A program made the translations under genes and the position numbers. Positions 7,232 to 15,987 of a DNA stretch of 42,157 bases are shown here, piece by piece; position 1 is the first letter of the stretch, and each line of letters opens with the position of its first letter. The notes beneath the pieces were generated by a model that was not told where the DNA came from, did no database searches, and saw only the letters and a list, made by a program, of their open reading frames with translations. Location of the stretch: contig CAJUPM010000004.1 of the NCBI GenBank assembly GCA_910588425.1, positions 15,594 to 57,750 of the forward strand. The letters run 5' to 3'. The stretch is from an uncultured Christensenellaceae bacterium. Its GTDB lineage: Bacteria > Bacillota > Clostridia > Christensenellales > Christensenellaceae.

Positions 7232-7825
7232 CTATTTATTTAGCTCGTCGATGGTCAGGCCAAAACTTGGCAGAAAATGCTCGATAAAATAGAGCACGGC
7301 CGGCTCTTCCATCTGTGCAATCTGCTCCGCAATTTTGTATTTTGCCTGCTGGAACTCGGCATTGCCCGTCTTGACCTCTTCGATGCATTTGATATAGGCG
7401 CAGAGCTTATCCGCATATTTGACAAAGCGGTAGTCCTCGTCATTTTGGTGCTCAATCAGCGGCTGGTAAGCGGGCTTGAGCTCCTCGGGCAGCATATCCA
7501 TCGCCCGGCTTACGGCCATCTGCTCGATCTCCTGATATGCCTTTTGGATGCTCTGATTGTAATATTTGACGGGCGTCGGCAGATCTCCCGTCATGATCTC
7601 CCCCGTCTCGTGGAAAAGACCCATGGCCATGATCTTCTTCTCATCCAGCGCGCCGCCAAAATAGGTATTGTGAATGAGTGCCAGCGCGTGCGCCAGAACC
7701 GCGACATCCATCGAATGTTCTTTGATATTCTCTGTCTCGGTATTGCGCATCAGCCCCCAGCGCTTGATGTGCTTCATCCGGGATAGGTATGCGAAAAAAT
7801 GATGCTGTTTCCCTGCCTCTTTCAC
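7232..7825 (-). CDS. YfbR-like 5'-deoxynucleotidase (HD-domain)
   Basis: The family removes phosphate from deoxyribonucleoside 5'-monophosphates and helps balance dNTP pools. Landmarks are KRWGLMRN, KEHSMDVA, then GDLPTPVKYYN and VKYADKL, in the same order as E. coli YfbR. The residue pair that gives HD proteins their name is HE here (H72-E73) instead of HD, an Asp-to-Glu change at a metal ligand. The start is probably GTG 7825, five bases after GAGGTGA; a GTG at 7834 is in frame but overlaps that site. The length, 197 residues, matches the family. Confidence 0.85.
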   Translation of the reverse strand: MKEAGKQHHFFAYLSRMKHIKRWGLMRNTETENIKEHSMDVAVLAHALALIHNTYFGGALDEKKIMAMGLFHETGEIMTGDLPTPVKYYNQSIQKAYQEIEQMAVSRAMDMLPEELKPAYQPLIEHQNDEDYRFVKYADKLCAYIKCIEEVKTGNAEFQQAKYKIAEQIAQMEEPAVLYFIEHFLPSFGLTIDELNK

Positions 7826-7869
7826 TTGATTCACCTCATAAGTTTTGCTGTCTGCTCATATTCTCTTCT

Positions 7870-8406
7870 ATGAAGACAATCTATCAAAAAACTGTTTTTC
7901 TCTTTTCGGCGGTTTTGGCCGTTGCCTTGGCAGCCGGCGCTGCTTATTTCGGCAAAAGCGCGCTCCCGGCGGAGCAAACCGAGGAGGTTCGCGCCGTGTT
8001 TTCTGCCCAGCGCTCTGGCTCCATCTCCCCCGTCGTCCTGGATGCAAAGACCCAGGCTCCCATTTCCGGAGCCACAATCTGCATTCCAGAGACTGGGAAA
8101 ACCTATCAGACGGATGAAAACGGCACTGCTGGCGCAATCTCCATCCCGATTCTGCGCGATACCCGCTACGACAAGATGCTCCCCAAAGACTGGGGCGAGG
8201 TTACACTGCTGGTCTATCAGGAAGGGTATGCGCCCTATGCGCTGTTCTATCTGCGTGTCAGGGAAAACGAGGCGCGCGTCGGCCCGACCATCTATCTCTA
8301 TACCACCGAAAGCTTTGGCCTGGAGACGCCCTTTAGCATCATCGAGAACCCGGAAGATGCCTGGACCGCAGAGCTGATTCAAAAATATCGCCCTAAGGGG
8401 CAGTAA
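7870..8406 (+). CDS. Exported protein with carboxypeptidase-regulatory-like domain
   Basis: A 178-residue protein with an N-terminal signal or anchor (about residues 6-24, FLFSAVLAVALAAGAAYF). It is followed by a small beta domain: PVVLDAKTQAPISGATI and ETGKTYQTDENGTA resemble the carboxypeptidase-regulatory-like/Ig-like fold found in many secreted proteins. No catalytic motif is visible. No Shine-Dalgarno site precedes the ATG, and the gene is divergent from the HD-domain gene with only 44 bases between starts. Its last 14 bases overlap the end of the convergent isomerase gene. Function unknown. Confidence 0.7.
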   Translation: MKTIYQKTVFLFSAVLAVALAAGAAYFGKSALPAEQTEEVRAVFSAQRSGSISPVVLDAKTQAPISGATICIPETGKTYQTDENGTAGAISIPILRDTRYDKMLPKDWGEVTLLVYQEGYAPYALFYLRVRENEARVGPTIYLYTTESFGLETPFSIIENPEDAWTAELIQKYRPKGQ

Positions 8407-9205
8407 AAAATGCCTCAACCTGGCGATAGCATTCGAGAAGCTCCTGATGATCCGCGTAATCGTGGCGGTATACTTCCATCATCACAGGCCCCTGATACTC
8501 TGCATCCAGCAGTGCCTTTTTGAGCGCGCGAAAATCCATTTCACCGCGGAAAGGCAGGCAGGTTTTCAGCCCGTTCTGCCCATGGGCAAAATCGCAGATG
8601 TGCACGTTTGCCAGCCGACCCTGCATCATCTTCAGATACTCCAGCGGCTGGATTTTGGATTGCGCCGCCTGCTTGATATCCAGCGTAAAGACTAAGTTTT
8701 TCGAATGGACATGCTCCAAAAGCATTTTGCCAAACTCCGGAGAGCGAAACCAGCACCAGTGGACATTTTCATATGCCAAGGCAATCCCATATTGCGCGGC
8801 CAGCTCCGCTGCCCGATCCACAGCCTGCCCGATGCGCTCAAAATTGTGCTGGTGCTGGTGCGCAGGCTTGTAGAACAGCCCGCCATGGAACACATACGCC
8901 TTGGCGCCCAGCAGTTTCGCCGCGGCCAGCACTTTTTCAAACATGCCGAATGCGTCGTTCACCGTGCGCTCGTATCCATAGAAGAGCTGCGGCTCAAACT
9001 GCACGCCATGCGGATGCACAGAGTGAATGCAAATGCCAAAATCATCCGCTATCTGCCTGAGCTGGCGGGCATACGCCGGCTCATATTCGGAAAAAGTATT
9101 CAGAAATACTTCCACATTTCGGATGCCCTGCCGGCCAATTTCCCTTAAATTCTCTTCCAATAATCCACTGCCAAACATGCTGGCCGTCGAAAGCCCTGTG
9201 ATCAT
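8393..9205 (-). CDS. Sugar-phosphate isomerase/epimerase-type TIM barrel (AP endonuclease 2 fold)
   Basis: This 270-residue protein belongs to the xylose-isomerase-like / AP-endonuclease-2 family. Metal-binding residues appear at the expected strand ends: YENVHW (Glu), FTLDIKQA (Asp), HICDFAHG (His/Asp), and MMEVYRHD (Glu). HSVHPHG and FHGGLFYKP are further barrel-end His motifs. Start ATG 9205 has GAGAGGTGGCT before it; the longer upstream frame has no ribosome site and would cross the promoter. It has a consensus promoter and stands alone. The substrate is unknown. Confidence 0.8.
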   Translation of the reverse strand: MITGLSTASMFGSGLLEENLREIGRQGIRNVEVFLNTFSEYEPAYARQLRQIADDFGICIHSVHPHGVQFEPQLFYGYERTVNDAFGMFEKVLAAAKLLGAKAYVFHGGLFYKPAHQHQHNFERIGQAVDRAAELAAQYGIALAYENVHWCWFRSPEFGKMLLEHVHSKNLVFTLDIKQAAQSKIQPLEYLKMMQGRLANVHICDFAHGQNGLKTCLPFRGEMDFRALKKALLDAEYQGPVMMEVYRHDYADHQELLECYRQVEAFFTAP

Positions 9206-9224
9206 AGCCACCTCTCTGTTTTTT

Positions 9225-9253
9225 ATTATACTAGGCCTTTTCTTTTCTGGCAA
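9225..9253 (-). promoter_or_regulatory. Promoter of the isomerase-like gene
   Basis: On the minus strand TTGCCA (9253-9248) and TATAAT (9230-9225) are separated by 17 bases. It lies back to back with the promoter at 9261-9289. Confidence 0.8.
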
Positions 9254-9260
9254 TCGCCAT

Positions 9261-9289
9261 TTGACCAATCGCCTCTGGTGTCGTAAAAT
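9261..9289 (+). promoter_or_regulatory. Promoter of the DUF3810 gene, predicting a leaderless mRNA
   Basis: TTGACC (9261-9266) and TAAAAT (9284-9289) are separated by 17 bases. The ATG is at 9297, seven bases after the -10 box, just where transcription should begin. No Shine-Dalgarno site is present, so the message is probably leaderless. Confidence 0.7.
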
Positions 9290-9296
9290 ATAGAAT

Positions 9297-10385
9297 ATGA
9301 TTGGAAAACTACTCAAATTGGCTTCTGTCTTGCTGAGCGCGGCGGTTTGCTATGTGATCTACCGCCTTGCCTTTACTTTCCCAGCGCTGACAGAGCATCT
9401 CTATTCCAGAAGAATCTATCCTTTTCTCGCGCGCAATCTTGGGCGGCTGACGGGCAGTTTTTCCTTTAGCCTTGCCGAGGTTTTGCTCTATCTATTTGCC
9501 GCGGGCGTGCTGTTTTTCCTCGGCTATATTTTCTGTGCTTTTTTCAAGCCCAAAGGCTCGAAATTCTATCATATTGCCAAGCGCTTTTTAAGCTTTCTCA
9601 TTTTGCTTTGCACGCTTTATAATATGTTCATTCTCTTTTGGGGGCTCAACTATGCGCGCCAGCCCCTGGCGGATTCTATGCACCTGGAAATCCAGGAATA
9701 TTCAAAAGAGGAGCTTGTCGCTCTTTGCGACTCCCTTATAGAGCGCACCAACGCTGCCAGGAAAAACATCAGTGAGTCATCAGACGGCCTTTTCACGCTC
9801 TCTCACTCCAAAGAATATTATCAGGAAGCCGTCGGCGAAATTTACGATTCCTATGCGCCAGATTATATCAATATCGGTGTAAAGAGCCGTGTCAAAGGCG
9901 TGATGACCAAAAACATGCTTTCCAGCACTCTGACTTACGGCATCTTCTCGCCCTTTACTTATGAGGCCAATATCAATTTGCAGATGCCCGATCTGTATTT
10001 CCCCGCCATCTGCCTGCATGAATTTTCGCATCTGCAAGGCTTTGCCCGGGAAGATGAAGCAAATTTCATCGCCTGGTATTTGGGCTTCCAATGCGATGAT
10101 CCGGATTTCGTGTATTCGGCCAACGCATATGCCCTGCAATATGCGCTCAACGCTCTTTATAGCGTTTCTCCGGAAGATTACTGGCTTGCCTATGAGAAGC
10201 TTGAAGATGGAGTGAAACGGGATTATCAGCAAAACGCGCAGTACTGGGAGCAGTTTGAGACGGATTTTTCCCAAAAAAGCCAGGATACTTATGAGAAGTA
10301 TCTGGCCTATAACGGCGTTGAGGATGGGCTGCAAAGCTATGGGCGCATGCTGGATCTCATGCTCGCTTTCGAGAAACAAAAATAA
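9297..10385 (+). CDS. DUF3810 membrane protein with HExxH metallopeptidase motif
   Basis: The 362-residue protein has three N-terminal membrane segments (about 7-25, 58-80, 97-117) and a soluble domain with HEFSH (241-245) followed by DEANF. This is the HExxH-plus-downstream-Glu pattern of zinc peptidases and is the signature of DUF3810. Its role is unknown; an outer-face peptidase is a reasonable inference. It is transcribed divergently from the isomerase-like gene and ends in a strong bidirectional hairpin. Confidence 0.85.
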   Translation: MIGKLLKLASVLLSAAVCYVIYRLAFTFPALTEHLYSRRIYPFLARNLGRLTGSFSFSLAEVLLYLFAAGVLFFLGYIFCAFFKPKGSKFYHIAKRFLSFLILLCTLYNMFILFWGLNYARQPLADSMHLEIQEYSKEELVALCDSLIERTNAARKNISESSDGLFTLSHSKEYYQEAVGEIYDSYAPDYINIGVKSRVKGVMTKNMLSSTLTYGIFSPFTYEANINLQMPDLYFPAICLHEFSHLQGFAREDEANFIAWYLGFQCDDPDFVYSANAYALQYALNALYSVSPEDYWLAYEKLEDGVKRDYQQNAQYWEQFETDFSQKSQDTYEKYLAYNGVEDGLQSYGRMLDLMLAFEKQK

Positions 10386-10415
10386 AAGAGGCAGAAAATT
10401 TCTGCCTCTTTTATT
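10384..10415. terminator. Bidirectional terminator
   Basis: A near-perfect palindrome, AAAAGAGGCAGAAA against TTTCTGCCTCTTTT, is followed by ATTTT. It overlaps the DUF3810 stop codon and faces the minus-strand DUF1540 gene, so it can serve both. Confidence 0.85.
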
Positions 10416-10432
10416 TTGCATCCGCCTGCCTG

Positions 10433-10606
10433 TTATTTCTTGATGAAAGACTGGCAGTCCGTGCACTGATCGACCGTAGGATTGGCCTCATGCGTTCCTA
10501 CGCAAATGCAATCCAGCGCGCAGTAGCTGTCGTTCTTGCAGTGGTTTGCACAGCTGGTTACATTGCATTTAATGCTATAATTCGGGGAGCATTTCTCTTG
10601 ATTCAT
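10433..10606 (-). CDS. DUF1540 small cysteine-rich protein
   Basis: A 57-residue protein with nine cysteines (6, 14, 19, 23, 29, 33, 35, 48, 51). It matches the DUF1540 pattern: I-K-C-N-V-x-x-C near the start, a central cysteine cluster ending I-C-V-G, and C-x-x-C-x-S-F near the end. The cysteine spacing suggests metal binding. The ATG follows an excellent site (GGAGGTCAAGAAAT). It lies 59 bases downstream of the solute-binding protein gene on the same strand and may be part of that operon. Function unknown. Confidence 0.85.
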   Translation of the reverse strand: MNQEKCSPNYSIKCNVTSCANHCKNDSYCALDCICVGTHEANPTVDQCTDCQSFIKK

Positions 10607-10665
10607 ATTTCTTGACCTCCTATCAAAATTTCAGTAATAGGATAGCCTTTTTGCGGCGAAATATT

Positions 10666-12330
10666 CTATTTCCACTGGCCAATATCTGCATAGATATTTT
10701 TATAGGCCAGGCGCGGCGGCGCGCTGATATTCGCATCTAAAATGACGGCGTGCGTCCGGTAATGTAATCCAATTGTGGGGATTTCTTCCAAATAAGCCTG
10801 AACATATTCCGAGAAAGCGCGCTTAATCTCTTCGGTCGTGATGGCGGCGCGGAAAGCGCCCAGCTTTTCAGCCAGCGCCTGGGTCGGCGCTTTTCCATAG
10901 TTATATTCTGAAAACAGAAACGCATTATCGCCGTTTGTGTTGGTAAAGAAGCTGCACAGTGTCAACTGGAAATTATTGCTATCAAGATGGCCTCGGTAGG
11001 TCTGTGCATCGGCCTCCACCAGCTCAATCTCGATGCCAACCAATTTCAACTGCTCGGCTATCTTTTCGCAAAGCGCCTTTCGGTAGGCGTATTCCGCATT
11101 TTCCGTATATAAAAGCTTGAATTTCAAATACCGCTTGCTTCCGTCTGCATTTTCGACATAGCGCAGGCCCCTCTCCTCATCCATCGCAAGGCCCGCGCTC
11201 TCCAGCAGGCGGTTGGCCTCCGCGGCATTATAGACGCCGGCAGAGCTTTCCAGCCCCTCATAAGCCCAAAAATTAGGATTAACCGGCATTTCGGCAGCCT
11301 GTCCCTGCCCGAGCAGTGCGACGGAGATCAGCTCACTGCGGTTGAGAGCCGTGGAGATCGCCTCCCGCACTTCCCTTTTTGCCAAAAACTCATTGCGATA
11401 GTTGGGCACAAGGCAATCATAAGTCGGCGTCACCACCTGGTGAATCTCATTTTTTCCGACTGCGCTGTAGCTGTTTGCCGTCATCAGCGAAGTATAGATC
11501 ACCTGAAACTGATCGAGCGCGCTACTGCCAATTTTGAGCTCATCGTCGGATACCGGCTTTGCAACGATCTGATCATAAACCGGCGCTTCCTGCCACCAAG
11601 CGGCATTGGGCGAAAGCACAATGTCCTCGGCCGTATTGCTCTGTATAAAGTAGGGGCCTGTCCCGATGGGCAGTTTCCCAGTATCCAGCCCGAGCTGCTC
11701 ATAATAGGATTTTGGAATTACAGGAAAGCTCATGAGATAGAAAATATCCCTGGATTTTCTGGAGGCTACGACCTTCAGCGTCTGATCATCGATTTTTTCA
11801 TAGGAAGAGAGCACATTGCTGTATTTTGCGTATTCGCATTGCGCCGCATCCGAGCCTTTGATTTTTTCCAAAGCGAAGATCAGATCATCTGCCGTAACGC
11901 TCCCGTAATCCCCGTGAAAGAGGACATTTTTTCGGATGTGGAAGGTATAGGTCAGCCCATCTTCGCTGATGTCCCAGCTCTGTACCACGCCGGCGGAAAA
12001 CTTCCCGTCAGCCGAAATGCGAATGGCCGGCTCTGTGATAAGCGACATCAAATTGGCTGTGTTTTCATCCAGAACTGCCAGCGGATGCAAAGAGGCAGGG
12101 CTAGGCGTCATCATAATGGAAAGCGTCTTTTTTTCTGCGGCTCCGCTGCTGGCAGGAGGCGGCAGTTCATCCACGTTGGTGCTCATATCTCCCTCATCGA
12201 AGGGGGTTACTTCCACCTGCTTTTTACAGCCTGCCAGCAAAAAGCAGACCGCCAAAAGCAACAAGGCCGCATTTTTAAAATTTGTATAGGATCCGATATA
12301 TCTCATAGCTCTGCTGAACTTTTTTAACAT
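10666..12330 (-). CDS. Family 5 extracellular solute-binding lipoprotein (oligopeptide/nickel type)
   Basis: The 554-residue protein would capture a peptide or similar ligand outside the cell for an ABC importer. It has a signal peptide with lipobox LLAGC (Cys35), so it is lipid-anchored. Family 5 features follow: LTYTFHIRKNVLFHGDYG, TADDLIFALEKIK, LPIGTGPYFI and a C-terminal LHYRTHAVI. ATG 12330 has GGAG upstream; ATG 12306 is an alternative that keeps the signal peptide. The gene overlaps the upstream transglycosylase by 56 bases. No permease or ATPase genes are adjacent, so it must work with a transporter encoded elsewhere or have another role. Confidence 0.9.
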   Translation of the reverse strand: MLKKFSRAMRYIGSYTNFKNAALLLLAVCFLLAGCKKQVEVTPFDEGDMSTNVDELPPPASSGAAEKKTLSIMMTPSPASLHPLAVLDENTANLMSLITEPAIRISADGKFSAGVVQSWDISEDGLTYTFHIRKNVLFHGDYGSVTADDLIFALEKIKGSDAAQCEYAKYSNVLSSYEKIDDQTLKVVASRKSRDIFYLMSFPVIPKSYYEQLGLDTGKLPIGTGPYFIQSNTAEDIVLSPNAAWWQEAPVYDQIVAKPVSDDELKIGSSALDQFQVIYTSLMTANSYSAVGKNEIHQVVTPTYDCLVPNYRNEFLAKREVREAISTALNRSELISVALLGQGQAAEMPVNPNFWAYEGLESSAGVYNAAEANRLLESAGLAMDEERGLRYVENADGSKRYLKFKLLYTENAEYAYRKALCEKIAEQLKLVGIEIELVEADAQTYRGHLDSNNFQLTLCSFFTNTNGDNAFLFSEYNYGKAPTQALAEKLGAFRAAITTEEIKRAFSEYVQAYLEEIPTIGLHYRTHAVILDANISAPPRLAYKNIYADIGQWK

Positions 12331-12838
12331 AGTTGTCTGTCTCCGCAAACGGAATTTTCTCCAGGGATTTTCCATCGCTGGAGTATTCCGGATTCTCCAG
12401 CCATCCGATCACCCGGTTTGGCCCTGCGTTATAGCCGGCCAGAATTTTTACGGGATCGCCGCCGAATTTTTCGTCCAAATAGCTCAGATACCAGCATCCC
12501 AGGCGGATATTATATTCGGGCTCGAAAAGCCGCTCCTGGGCATAATCTTCTCTTCCCATTTTCTGGCTGATCCATTGGCCTGTTTCTGGCATCACCTGCA
12601 TGAGCCCCATGGCTCCGGCGCTGGAGACGGCATCTTCCCGGAAGCGGCTCTCTTTCCAGATGACCGCCGCGGCCAAATAGGGATCGATTTCATATTCCGC
12701 CGCATACTGCGCGATGAGCTCAGAATACTTCATCGGATACAGCGCTTTAAAATAGCAGTATAGGCCAAAAATCGACACAAATAGAAAAGCGAGTGCCACA
12801 AAAACAATCGTCAGAACCTTTTTCTTTTTTCTGCGCAT
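12275..12838 (-). CDS. Lytic transglycosylase (SLT domain), membrane-anchored
   Basis: A 187-residue enzyme that would cleave glycan strands of peptidoglycan. A short basic N-terminus leads into one membrane segment (about 8-29), then an SLT domain with the catalytic glutamate E63 in WKESRF, followed by GAMGLMQVMPETG and ILAGYNAGP, all classic Slt motifs. The length fits small single-domain enzymes of this type in Bacillota. It overlaps coaE upstream by 28 bases and the solute-binding protein downstream by 56, so it is inside an operon. Confidence 0.93.
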   Translation of the reverse strand: MRRKKKKVLTIVFVALAFLFVSIFGLYCYFKALYPMKYSELIAQYAAEYEIDPYLAAAVIWKESRFREDAVSSAGAMGLMQVMPETGQWISQKMGREDYAQERLFEPEYNIRLGCWYLSYLDEKFGGDPVKILAGYNAGPNRVIGWLENPEYSSDGKSLEKIPFAETDNYVKKVQQSYEIYRILYKF

Positions 12839-13422
12839 ATCTGTTCCGCCTGGCGATACAGGCGTTTTACCTCTCTTCCAAGTTCCCCTATCGAGCCGGA
12901 ATTATCGATTATGTGCTTTGCTTTTTCGCTTTTTTGCGCATAATCCCCCTGGCTTTGGATGCGGCGCTCGGCCTCCTGCCGCGAAAGATGATCCCGCAGC
13001 AAAATGCGCCTGATCTGCTCTTCTCTCTCGGCCATAACCAGCCAGATCTCATCGCACAGCGCATCCAGGCCGGTTTCAAAGAGTAGAGCTGCATCCAGCA
13101 CTATTATACCATCCCCGGCCTCGATTTGTTTTACAATATTGTTAATTATATGAGGATGCGTGATCGAATTCAACTGCAGCAGCTTTTTTTTCTCCGAAAA
13201 GACAATCGCGCCCAAGCGCTTTCGATCGATCTCGCCCTGTGCGTTTAAAATCTCCTCTCCAAAGGCCTGCACAACCTGTGCATATGCCTCCTGCCCGGCG
13301 TATAAAACCTCGTGGCCGACGCGATCCGCATCGATGATGCCCGCTCCCAGCTCTCCCAGCACGCGGCTGACCGCAGACTTGCCGCAGGCAATGCCGCCGG
13401 TCAGCCCGATGACATACCGCAT
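12811..13422 (-). CDS. coaE: Dephospho-CoA kinase
   Basis: The enzyme catalyses the last step of coenzyme A synthesis, phosphorylating dephospho-CoA. The P-loop GGIACGKS spans residues 9-16, followed by IIDADRVGHEVL, and by the lid-region helix with IRRILLRDHLSRQEAERRI. The 203-residue length is normal. Its ATG directly follows the polA stop codon, with the Shine-Dalgarno site inside polA's end. CoaD, the preceding pathway enzyme, is also in this window at 36977-37447 but in a different operon. Confidence 0.96.
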   Translation of the reverse strand: MRYVIGLTGGIACGKSAVSRVLGELGAGIIDADRVGHEVLYAGQEAYAQVVQAFGEEILNAQGEIDRKRLGAIVFSEKKKLLQLNSITHPHIINNIVKQIEAGDGIIVLDAALLFETGLDALCDEIWLVMAEREEQIRRILLRDHLSRQEAERRIQSQGDYAQKSEKAKHIIDNSGSIGELGREVKRLYRQAEQICAEKRKRF

Positions 13423-15987
13423 CTACTTTGCCTCCGCCCAATTGCTGCCCACCGCCGTATGCACTTCGAGCGGTACAGACATCTCGCACACATGCTCCAT
13501 CTGCTCTTTTAGAATGGCTTTTACTTCCTCCAGCTCCTCGGGCACAGTATCCACAATCAGTTCGTCGTGCACCTGCAAAATCAGCTGAGAGCGCAATTTT
13601 CGCTCTCTCATGACGTCCCAGACGCGGATCATCGCATACTTGATGATATCTGCTGCCGTCCCCTGGATAGGCGTATTGAGCGCCACTCTCTCCCCAAAAG
13701 AGCGGGTGTTGAAATTGGAGCTTTTGAGCTCATCCACATAGCGAATGCGCCCATAGCGCGTGCGCACAAAGCCATCGCGCTTGGCCTCCTCCACGATGCG
13801 CGTCATGTATTCCCGAACGCCGGAAAATTCCTCCAAATATTTGTCGATATATTCCTTGGCCTTGAAGCGGGCAATGCCCAGATTCTTCGCCAGGCCAAAA
13901 TCGCTGATCCCGTATACGATGCCGAAATTGACTGCTTTTGAGCTGCTCCGCATTTCCGGCGTTACCAGCTCCATCGGGACGCCAAAGACTTCCGAGGCTG
14001 TGCGGGTGTGGATATCCTCGCCGTGATTGAAGGCGTCGCATAGATGCCTGTCTTTTGTGATATCCGCCAAAACGCGCAGTTCAATTTGGGAATAATCTGC
14101 GGCAACGATGAGGTTCTCCTCATCCTCCGGAATAAACAGCTCGCGGATTTTGGCGCCGAAATCGCTCCGCACCGGGATATTCTGCAGATTTGGCTCTGTG
14201 CTGGAAATTCTGCCAGTCGCCGTAACGAGCTGGTTGAAAGTCGTATGCACTTTATGCGTTTTGGGATCCACCACCGCTTCCAGCCCATCGATATATGTGC
14301 TCTTGAGCTTTGTAACCTGGCGGTATTCGATCAGCTTTTGGATGATCGGGTGCTGCCCCTGCAGACGTTCGAGCACCTCAATATCCGTAGAATAGCCGGT
14401 CTTGGTTTTCTTGATCACCGGCAGCCCCAGCTTTTCAAACAAGACCACGCCCAGCTGTTTTGTGGAGGCAATATTGAAGGAATCCGTCCCAGCCAGCTCG
14501 TAAATCTCCCTGACCAGGCTGTCGATTTGCTCCGCATATTCCGCCTTCAGTTTCTGAAGCAGCTGCAAATTGACGCGAACTCCCTGCAGTTCCATAGAAT
14601 ACAGCACGTGGAGCAAGGGCAGCTCGATATGGTAATAAACCTCCTCCAGCTGCTTTTCCTTGATCTGCTTCTTCTGCACCTCTTCAATTGCAAACAGCGC
14701 GCTGGCTCTTCCGGCCGCGTGGTAGCGGGTTTTCAGCTTCTCTATCGTAAAATTGCGCTGCGTCGGATCTAAGACATAGTCCGCCAGGGCGGTATCGAAG
14801 GAAATCCCTTCCATATGGCAGCCCTGCTCTCCAAAAAGATGCAGCAGAGCTTTGGCATCGTGCGCGGTTTTCGCGATCTCTTGCTCCTGCAAAATCTCCC
14901 GCAGCTGTTCCAGCACATCCGAAGGCGGCAATCCCTCATCCAGCAGAGAATAAGAAAGCGCCAGCTCAAATTCCTCCTCCGGCTTTACGGCAAAACAGAG
15001 CGCATCCTCATCCTGACAGATCGCGAGCTTTCCAGCTGTTTTTGCTTCCACCAGCAGTTTATCGATATGCCTAGGTTCCCGCAGGGAAAAGCGCTCCGGC
15101 TCCTTTGCCACAATCTCCTCCCCGGCCAGGCCGCGGCGCTTGATCAGGGAAGAAAACTCCAGCGAAGAGAGTACCTGATAGAGCGCGCTGTCCTCCAGGC
15201 CATGGAAAGCCAGCTCTTCCAGCTCGAAAGCGATGGGGACATCCGTAACGATGGTCGCCAGCTTTTTGGAGAGAAACGCGCTCTCCCTCCCAGCGACGAT
15301 TTTCTCTTTCATCTTATTGCCCGGCAGCTCTTCCAAATGATCATAGAGATTTTCAATGGATTCAAACTCCGCCAGCAATTTGAGCGCCGTCTTTTCGCCC
15401 ACTCCTTTGATTCCGGGGATATTATCCGAAGCATCGCCCATCAGCCCCTTCAGATCGATGATCTGCCAAGGCTCCAGGCCATAGACCTCCTTCAAATGCG
15501 CCTGATCGAAAACCTCAATTTCGCTCACGCCTTTGCGCGTCAGCAGCACTTTGGTCGACTGCGTGATGAGCTGGAGAGAATCCCGGTCTCCCGTAACGAC
15601 ATAAGCCTCAATCCCCGCCTGATCTGCGCGCTTTGCAACTGTGCCAATCACATCGTCCGCTTCATAGCCCTGAATCTCCAGAATGGGAATATTCAGCCTG
15701 TGAAGAGCCTCTTTGATGAGCGGAAACTGGCTCAACAGCTCATCCGGCGTTTTTTGCCGGTTACCCTTATAGTCATCGAACAGTTCTTTACGGAAAGTCG
15801 GCCCCTTTAAATCGAAAGAGACTGCAAGATAATCCGGCTTTCGCTCGTCGATCAGCCCAAGCAGCATGGTGAAAAAGCCATATGCCGCATTGATCACCTG
15901 CCCGTCGTTCATCTTCATGGGCGGGAGCGCGTGGAACGCACGGAATACCAGGCTATTGCCATCTATAATAATCAATTTTTTATCCAT
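13423..15987 (-). CDS. polA: DNA polymerase I
   Basis: The enzyme does gap filling, Okazaki-fragment processing and repair. The N-terminal 5'-3' exonuclease domain (about 1-290) shows DGNSLVFRAFHAL and GYEADDVIGT. The middle 3'-5' exonuclease-like domain lacks the D-x-E first motif, so proofreading is probably inactive, as in Bacillus-type Pol I. The polymerase domain carries motif A (DYSQIELRVL), motif B (RSSKAVNFGIVYG) and motif C (QVHDELIVD). I start at ATG 15987 (MDKK), which follows GGAGAAAACG; a start 12 bases earlier is in frame. It overlaps the sigma-factor stop by 8 bases. Confidence 0.97.
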   Translation of the reverse strand: MDKKLIIIDGNSLVFRAFHALPPMKMNDGQVINAAYGFFTMLLGLIDERKPDYLAVSFDLKGPTFRKELFDDYKGNRQKTPDELLSQFPLIKEALHRLNIPILEIQGYEADDVIGTVAKRADQAGIEAYVVTGDRDSLQLITQSTKVLLTRKGVSEIEVFDQAHLKEVYGLEPWQIIDLKGLMGDASDNIPGIKGVGEKTALKLLAEFESIENLYDHLEELPGNKMKEKIVAGRESAFLSKKLATIVTDVPIAFELEELAFHGLEDSALYQVLSSLEFSSLIKRRGLAGEEIVAKEPERFSLREPRHIDKLLVEAKTAGKLAICQDEDALCFAVKPEEEFELALSYSLLDEGLPPSDVLEQLREILQEQEIAKTAHDAKALLHLFGEQGCHMEGISFDTALADYVLDPTQRNFTIEKLKTRYHAAGRASALFAIEEVQKKQIKEKQLEEVYYHIELPLLHVLYSMELQGVRVNLQLLQKLKAEYAEQIDSLVREIYELAGTDSFNIASTKQLGVVLFEKLGLPVIKKTKTGYSTDIEVLERLQGQHPIIQKLIEYRQVTKLKSTYIDGLEAVVDPKTHKVHTTFNQLVTATGRISSTEPNLQNIPVRSDFGAKIRELFIPEDEENLIVAADYSQIELRVLADITKDRHLCDAFNHGEDIHTRTASEVFGVPMELVTPEMRSSSKAVNFGIVYGISDFGLAKNLGIARFKAKEYIDKYLEEFSGVREYMTRIVEEAKRDGFVRTRYGRIRYVDELKSSNFNTRSFGERVALNTPIQGTAADIIKYAMIRVWDVMRERKLRSQLILQVHDELIVDTVPEELEEVKAILKEQMEHVCEMSVPLEVHTAVGSNWAEAK

